From the NCBI RefSeq assembly GCF_003044445.1, contig NZ_POWX01000001.1, forward strand, positions 1-64,000: a stretch of DNA of 64,000 bases, in the 5' to 3' direction. The stretch is from Neisseria mucosa. Its GTDB lineage: Bacteria > Pseudomonadota > Gammaproteobacteria > Burkholderiales > Neisseriaceae. Shown here one piece after another: positions 60,299 to 64,000 of the stretch. Below the pieces are notes generated by a model. The model was not told the origin of the DNA. It searched no databases and was given only the letters and a program-made list of their open reading frames with translations. The position numbers and the translations under genes are program-made. The number at the start of each line of letters is the position of its first letter. The stretch's first letter is position 1.

Positions 60299-61075
60299 TC
60301 ATTCCGTAAACATCAATGCGGTCAACACAAAGTCAATCGCCAAAATCGTCAGGGCGGACGAAACCACCGTACGCGTGCTGGCACGCAAAATGCCTTCCGA
60401 GGTCGGGACGCAGTGGAAGCCCTGATGCACGGCAATCAGCGTTACCGCCACGCCGAACGCGGCGGATTTGATCAGACCGTTGATTACATCGTAATGTATC
60501 GTGATGTTGTTCTGCATTTGTGACCAGAAAATGCCGCTGTCCAAGCCCAGCCAAGTTACGCCGACCAAATACGCGCCGTAAATGCCAGCCACGTTGAAAA
60601 TCGAAGCCAAAAGCGGCATGGAAAACACGCCTGCCCAAAAGCGCGGGGCAACCACGCGGGCGACAGGGTTTACCGCCATCACGTTCATCGCTTCGAGCTG
60701 TTCGGTCGTTTTCATCAAACCGATTTCGCTGGTCATCGCACCGCCCGCGCTGCTGGCAAACAGAATCGCCGCCAATACCGGACCCAGTTCGCGCAACAGC
60801 GAAGCCGCAACCATATAGCCCAAAATATCGGCGGATTTGAATTTCGATAACTGCGTATAGCCCTGCAAACCCAAAACCATGCCGACAAACAGCCCTGAAA
60901 CGGCAACAATCAATACCGACAGCACGCCGGCAAAATACACTTGGCGCACGCTCAGGCGCGGACGGACGAAAGCCGTACCGGATTTCGCCAGAATGTTCAG
61001 CAGAAACAGCGTAATACTGCCGAGAGATTGAATAAAGCTGAGGGTTTTCGCCCCGACGGAACGGATAAAATTCAT
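60299..61075 (-). CDS. mlaE: MlaE permease
   Basis: A 258-aa permease of the retrograde phospholipid ABC transporter, with an N-terminal amphipathic segment and about five membrane helices. It shows FVGMVLGLQGYTQLSKF, LLRELGPVLAAILFASSAGGAMTSEIGLMKTTEQLEAM and VTLIAVHQGFHC. Its stop TGA is followed directly by a DUS in the 50-base gap before mlaD. Confidence 0.95.
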   Translation of the reverse strand: MNFIRSVGAKTLSFIQSLGSITLFLLNILAKSGTAFVRPRLSVRQVYFAGVLSVLIVAVSGLFVGMVLGLQGYTQLSKFKSADILGYMVAASLLRELGPVLAAILFASSAGGAMTSEIGLMKTTEQLEAMNVMAVNPVARVVAPRFWAGVFSMPLLASIFNVAGIYGAYLVGVTWLGLDSGIFWSQMQNNITIHYDVINGLIKSAAFGVAVTLIAVHQGFHCVPTSEGILRASTRTVVSSALTILAIDFVLTALMFTE

Positions 61076-61093
61076 AGGTTTCCATTACGGATT

Positions 61094-61211
61094 AACGGGT
61101 TTCAGACGACCTTTTAGGATGATGATGGGTCGTCTGAAAAATAATTTCGGCTTCAGGCAACAACGGTTCAAACATTTCAGACGACGTCTGCAAACCGAGG
61201 TCGTCTGAAAA
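61094..61211. repeat. cluster of four DUS-like sites between mlaF and mlaE
   Basis: Within 118 bases lie TTTCAGACGACC (about 61100), GGTCGTCTGAA (about 61127), TTTCAGACGACG (about 61175) and AGGTCGTCTGAA (about 61199), in alternating orientation. The last abuts the mlaF stop. Any inverted pairing would give hairpins inside the operon. Confidence 0.75.
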
Positions 61212-62012
61212 CTACCCAAGCAAATCTTGCTGCAACGACGTTTGCGCCGGATAGCGGTATGCAACAGGGCCGTCTGCCAGCCCGCCGACAAACTGGCGCA
61301 CCCAAGGCGAATCCAGTTCGCGCATTTCCTGCGGCGAGCCGGAGAACATAATTTCGCCGTGCGCCAAGAAAATCACCTGATCGACGATTTCCAAAGATTT
61401 TTCAATATCGTGCGTCACCATAATGCTGGTCGAGCGCAAAGCCTTGTTGACGCGGCTGATCAAGTGGGCAATCACGCCCAGGGAAATCGGATCGAGACCG
61501 GTAAACGGCTCGTCGTACAACATGATTTCAGGGTCGAGCGCAATCGTGCGTGCAAGCGCGACGCGGCGCGACATCCCGCCGGAGAGTTCGGACGGCATCA
61601 GGTTTTCCACGCCGCGCAGACCGACCGCGTTCAATTTCAACAAAACCAAATCGCGGATCACCGCTTCCGGCAGGCGCGTCAGTTCGCGCATCGGAAAAGC
61701 GATATTGTCGAACACCGACAAATCGGTAAACAGCGCGCCATGCTGGAACAACACGCCCATACGGCGGCGGTGTTCATACAATTCGTCAGCCGAAAAGCCC
61801 GCCAAATCACGTCCTTCAATCAAAACCTTACCCGATTGCGGATGAATCTGACCCGTAATCAGCCGCATCAGCGTGGTTTTGCCGCTGCCCGAACCGCCCA
61901 TCACGGCGGCGAAGTTTCCTTGGGGAATGCTGAAATTGATATTGTTCAGAATCGGACGGTCGCCATACGCGAAGGCAACGTCTTTCATTTCGATGAAGGG
62001 TACGGAACTCAT
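61212..62012 (-). CDS. mlaF: ABC transporter ATPase MlaF
   Basis: A 266-aa ATPase that powers MlaFEDB. Walker A is GGSGSGKTT (39-47), the signature motif LSGGMSRRVALART, Walker B IMLYDEPFTGLDP and switch VTHDIEK. The C-terminal tail (about 235-266) extends beyond the ABC core as in other MlaF proteins. It is first gene of the leftward mlaFEDCBA unit. Confidence 0.96.
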   Translation of the reverse strand: MSSVPFIEMKDVAFAYGDRPILNNINFSIPQGNFAAVMGGSGSGKTTLMRLITGQIHPQSGKVLIEGRDLAGFSADELYEHRRRMGVLFQHGALFTDLSVFDNIAFPMRELTRLPEAVIRDLVLLKLNAVGLRGVENLMPSELSGGMSRRVALARTIALDPEIMLYDEPFTGLDPISLGVIAHLISRVNKALRSTSIMVTHDIEKSLEIVDQVIFLAHGEIMFSGSPQEMRELDSPWVRQFVGGLADGPVAYRYPAQTSLQQDLLG

Positions 62013-62364
62013 GAAGGGGAAGATAGGGCGGGATGTATTTTAATTACTTGCATTGTAAAGCTTATCAAGGTGTCGGGCAATTTTCAGACGACCTTATCAA
62101 GAAAACGTCTGTAAAGAAGCGTGAAAATCATGTGTTTGGCAGGAATTTTAAGACCATTGGAATGGTTAAGGCGTGAATCTTACAACCTGCTGTCTTCATT
62201 TTAGAACGGGGCAAGTTACAGAACTTAATAATCCTAAACATAACGATTTTCGCCGGCGGGGGAAGTTTTAAATTTATGGCAAGATTTTGTAGGCAAAGAC
62301 ACAACATTCTACAAACAAAACTTACATTTCAAATAATTTTGTGAAAACCATTCCATCAAAAACA
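62013..62364. other. mla operon upstream region
   Basis: No gene is visible. A single DUS (TTTCAGACGACC at about 62082) lies 70 bases upstream of mlaF. The leftward mla promoter should be within the first 100 bases. Confidence 0.4.
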
Positions 62365-62411
62365 AACCGGCCTGCCTGCAAAACAAAGCTTGTTTCACAG
62401 ACAGGCCGGTT
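62365..62411 (-). terminator. intrinsic terminator after csp
   Basis: AACCGGCCTGCCTG (62365-62378) faces CAGACAGGCCGGTT (62398-62411) with one mismatch. On the minus strand T-rich sequence follows. It lies 14 bases past the csp stop. Confidence 0.82.
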
Positions 62412-62425
62412 ATTTACCGCGTCAA

Positions 62426-62881
62426 TTAAGCAGCGATTTTTTCGCACTCTTTGGTGCAGGCAAGGCAGGATTCATAGCATTGTTTGCATTCTGCGTGGTG
62501 GCCTGCGTGTTGTTTGCACGCGGCGGCACATTGTTTGCACGCTTCAACGCAGACTTTTGCCAAAGAAGGAGTCAGCGGAGAGTTTTGGGCGGCAAGGTTT
62601 TGCAGCGCGCCGCACAATGCCAACATTTGGTTGACGCCTGTTGCGCAGTCTTTCATTGAAGTATCGCCTTGGCTCAGCAGTCGGATGCAGTGTGCCAAGC
62701 AGATTTGACCTGCTTCAACACAGTGGGCAGCCGCTTTTCTGGCTGCTTCATAGGTTTGGGACGCCGCAGCAGGAGCAGCGTGAGAATGGCCTTTATGGTC
62801 ATGATTTCCGTGAGCGCGGGCGAATGAGGCGGCGGCTGCCAAAGAAACGGCTGTACCACCTAGGAATTGACGACGGTTCAT
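62426..62881 (-). CDS. Tat-exported four-helix copper-storage protein (Csp1-like)
   Basis: A 151-aa protein. The N-terminus MNRRQFLGGTAVSLAAAASFARA is a twin-arginine signal, followed by a His-rich stretch (HGNHDHKGHSH). The rest is a helical bundle with 14 cysteines in C-x2-C and C-x3-C spacings such as CVEACKQCAAAC and CKQCYESCLACTKEC. This matches the Csp/DUF326 copper-storage family, where cysteines inside the bundle bind many Cu(I) ions. Export by Tat fits Csp1. AAGGAAAT precedes the ATG. Confidence 0.9.
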   Translation of the reverse strand: MNRRQFLGGTAVSLAAAASFARAHGNHDHKGHSHAAPAAASQTYEAARKAAAHCVEAGQICLAHCIRLLSQGDTSMKDCATGVNQMLALCGALQNLAAQNSPLTPSLAKVCVEACKQCAAACKQHAGHHAECKQCYESCLACTKECEKIAA

Positions 62882-63125
62882 ACTGTATTTCCTTATATAA
62901 TCATTGATATGCAGTTAAACATAACGAATCGCTAAAATCGAAGACAGCGGCTCTCTGCGCATCATTGATGTCGTCTGAAATCAGCCGCTTATTCAGATTT
63001 TGAGCGGTTACACTACACTTGCCGGCGCAATCCTATCATTCAGCTGTTCGGCAGACAATAGGTCGAAAGTCGAGAATCTACTTAATGAAGTATAAAAAGG
63101 CAAAGCCTCCAATATTCCAAACTAT
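62882..63125. other. csp upstream region
   Basis: No gene is visible. TATAAG (about 62895-62900 on the minus strand) may be the -10 box of csp. A single DUS-like GTCGTCTGAAATC lies at about 62970. Confidence 0.4.
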
Positions 63126-63158
63126 AAAAAAACCTGCCAACGATGTGGCAGGCTTTTT
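63126..63158 (-). terminator. intrinsic terminator after ftsZ
   Basis: CCTGCCA (63133-63139) and TGGCAGG (63146-63152) with flanking A and T runs form a strong hairpin 12 bases past the ftsZ stop. Confidence 0.87.
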
Positions 63159-63170
63159 TAACAGAATGAA

Positions 63171-64000
63171 TTATTTGTCCGAATTATTTTGACGACGCAA
63201 AATAGCCGGAATTTCAAAATCGTCTAAAACAGATTGGTTACTGAAATCCGCGGCAGTCAAATTCATTGAGCGGATACCTCTGTTGGTACGAACCAAGCCA
63301 TCCACATTACCAGCTTGCGCAGACTGAGCGGCTTCGGTATTTCCGCTAACCAATTTTTGTGTACGGACTGCCGCACGCATTTGGTTTTCGCTGCCGTTTT
63401 CTTTCAGACCGGTCGCAATAATGGTTACGCGGATAGCGTCTTCGCCCATATTGTCATCTTCGGCAGTACCGTACTTGCATTCAGCTTCAGGATGTGCATT
63501 CTCGTTAACCACTTTCATGATTTCACGATATTCGGACATTTTCAAGCAATCCGGAGCGGTAGTGATATTCACCAATACACCGCGCGCGCCATCCAAAGTC
63601 ACATTATCCAACAAAGGGCTGGAAATCGCTTGTTCGGTTGCCAAACGGGCGCGGTCAATGCCTTGAGCAAAACCGGAACCCATCATCGCGATACCTTTGA
63701 TGCCCATTACGTTTTTAACGTCGGCGAAGTCAAGGTTGATGAAACCGGGACGGGTAACCACTTCGGAAATACCGGCTACAGCATCGCGCAGGACGTTGTC
63801 CGCTGCACGGAACGCTTCACGCATGGTCACGTCTTCGCCCAATGCAGTCATCAATTTGTCGTTCGGGATGATAATCAATGAATCGACTTGACCTTTGAGC
63901 TGCTCTAAACCTTCTTGGGCAATGTGCACGCGTTTGCCTTCGTAGCCGAAGGGACGGGTAACAACCGCAACGGTCAGAATACCCATTTCTTTGGCAATCT
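63171..64000 (-). CDS. ftsZ: cell division protein FtsZ (3' part)
   Basis: The last 276 codons of ftsZ; the 5' part lies beyond the right edge. The window begins in the GTPase domain just before EMGILTVAVVTRPF. It continues through the T7-loop region GFINLDFADVKNVM with its catalytic aspartates, the C-terminal domain VRVTIIATGL-like segment, and a variable linker rich in Gln/Ala. It ends with the conserved peptide DDFEIPAILRRQ that binds FtsA and ZipA. FtsZ forms the division ring. Confidence 0.97.
   Translation of the reverse strand, partial: IAKEMGILTVAVVTRPFGYEGKRVHIAQEGLEQLKGQVDSLIIIPNDKLMTALGEDVTMREAFRAADNVLRDAVAGISEVVTRPGFINLDFADVKNVMGIKGIAMMGSGFAQGIDRARLATEQAISSPLLDNVTLDGARGVLVNITTAPDCLKMSEYREIMKVVNENAHPEAECKYGTAEDDNMGEDAIRVTIIATGLKENGSENQMRAAVRTQKLVSGNTEAAQSAQAGNVDGLVRTNRGIRSMNLTAADFSNQSVLDDFEIPAILRRQNNSDK

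Noticed and set aside
429..62092. regularly recurring short repeats as a CRISPR array
   Set aside because: The recurring unit is the 12-base DUS, scattered singly or in inverted pairs, with no regular spacers, leader or cas genes.

Overview
The window is chromosomal DNA of a Neisseria species. The main evidence is the Neisseriaceae DNA uptake sequence (DUS), which occurs dozens of times on both strands. Its core here is GTCGTCTGAA, usually read as AGGTCGTCTGAA, the dialect I associate with the N. mucosa/sicca group rather than the GCCGTCTGAA form of N. meningitidis; a few GCCGTCTGAA copies also occur. Three Correia-type repeats (TATAGTGGATTAA ends), a dRS3-like repeat, the mlaFEDCBA order and near-identical versions of known meningococcal proteins (fRMsr, the ASBT-type bile acid symporter) agree with this. 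Species is not resolved.

Layout. 1-500: the left edge holds an rRNA operon promoter and boxA leader firing leftward out of the window. 504-5050: ypjD/ffh divergent pair, a DUF218 protein, a Mn-sensing riboswitch with its own terminator ahead of an mntX-like exporter, and a pseudouridine synthase. 5126-6992: truncated integrase next to tRNA-Leu(GAG), secG and tpiA. 7199-10559: free-methionine sulfoxide reductase, a Pcm-like methyltransferase, a rhodanese, slyX and an antiporter. 10805-12758: a paired palindrome and a TPR-DUF2971 protein, the least explained gene here. 12804-20393: polA and a thiamine locus (TPP riboswitch, thiO, two non-thiamine genes, thiE, thiS, thiG) with Correia elements on both sides of thiS. 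20661-34239: S10-spc-alpha ribosomal protein cluster from rplC to rplQ, lacking rpsJ at its head. 34421-38488: ampG-like permease, MFS transporter, and an AT-rich island with a DUF3304 protein. 38578-44399: rne/rluC divergent pair, a small orphan gene, rsmG. 44539-50755: alanine symporter, NlpC/P60 peptidase, ubiB, hslO, mscL. 51038-56178: fabI, orn, a Sel1-repeat protein, ASBT-type symporter, rnhB. 56376-62012: repeat cluster, lpxB, and the complete mla phospholipid-transport operon. 62426-64000: a Tat-exported Csp-like copper protein and the 3' part of ftsZ.

How genes work together. Most is core housekeeping: translation (ribosome, rpoA, infA), protein export (secY, secG, ffh), RNA turnover (rne, orn), envelope maintenance (lpxB, mla, mscL, NlpC/P60, ampG) and thiamine synthesis. 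Almost every operon ends in a hairpin of two inverted DUS copies that acts as the likely terminator. The accessory candidates are the TPR-DUF2971 gene, the DUF3304 island, the integrase remnant and the orphan at 43164. I found no CRISPR array, no intact IS element and no prophage.
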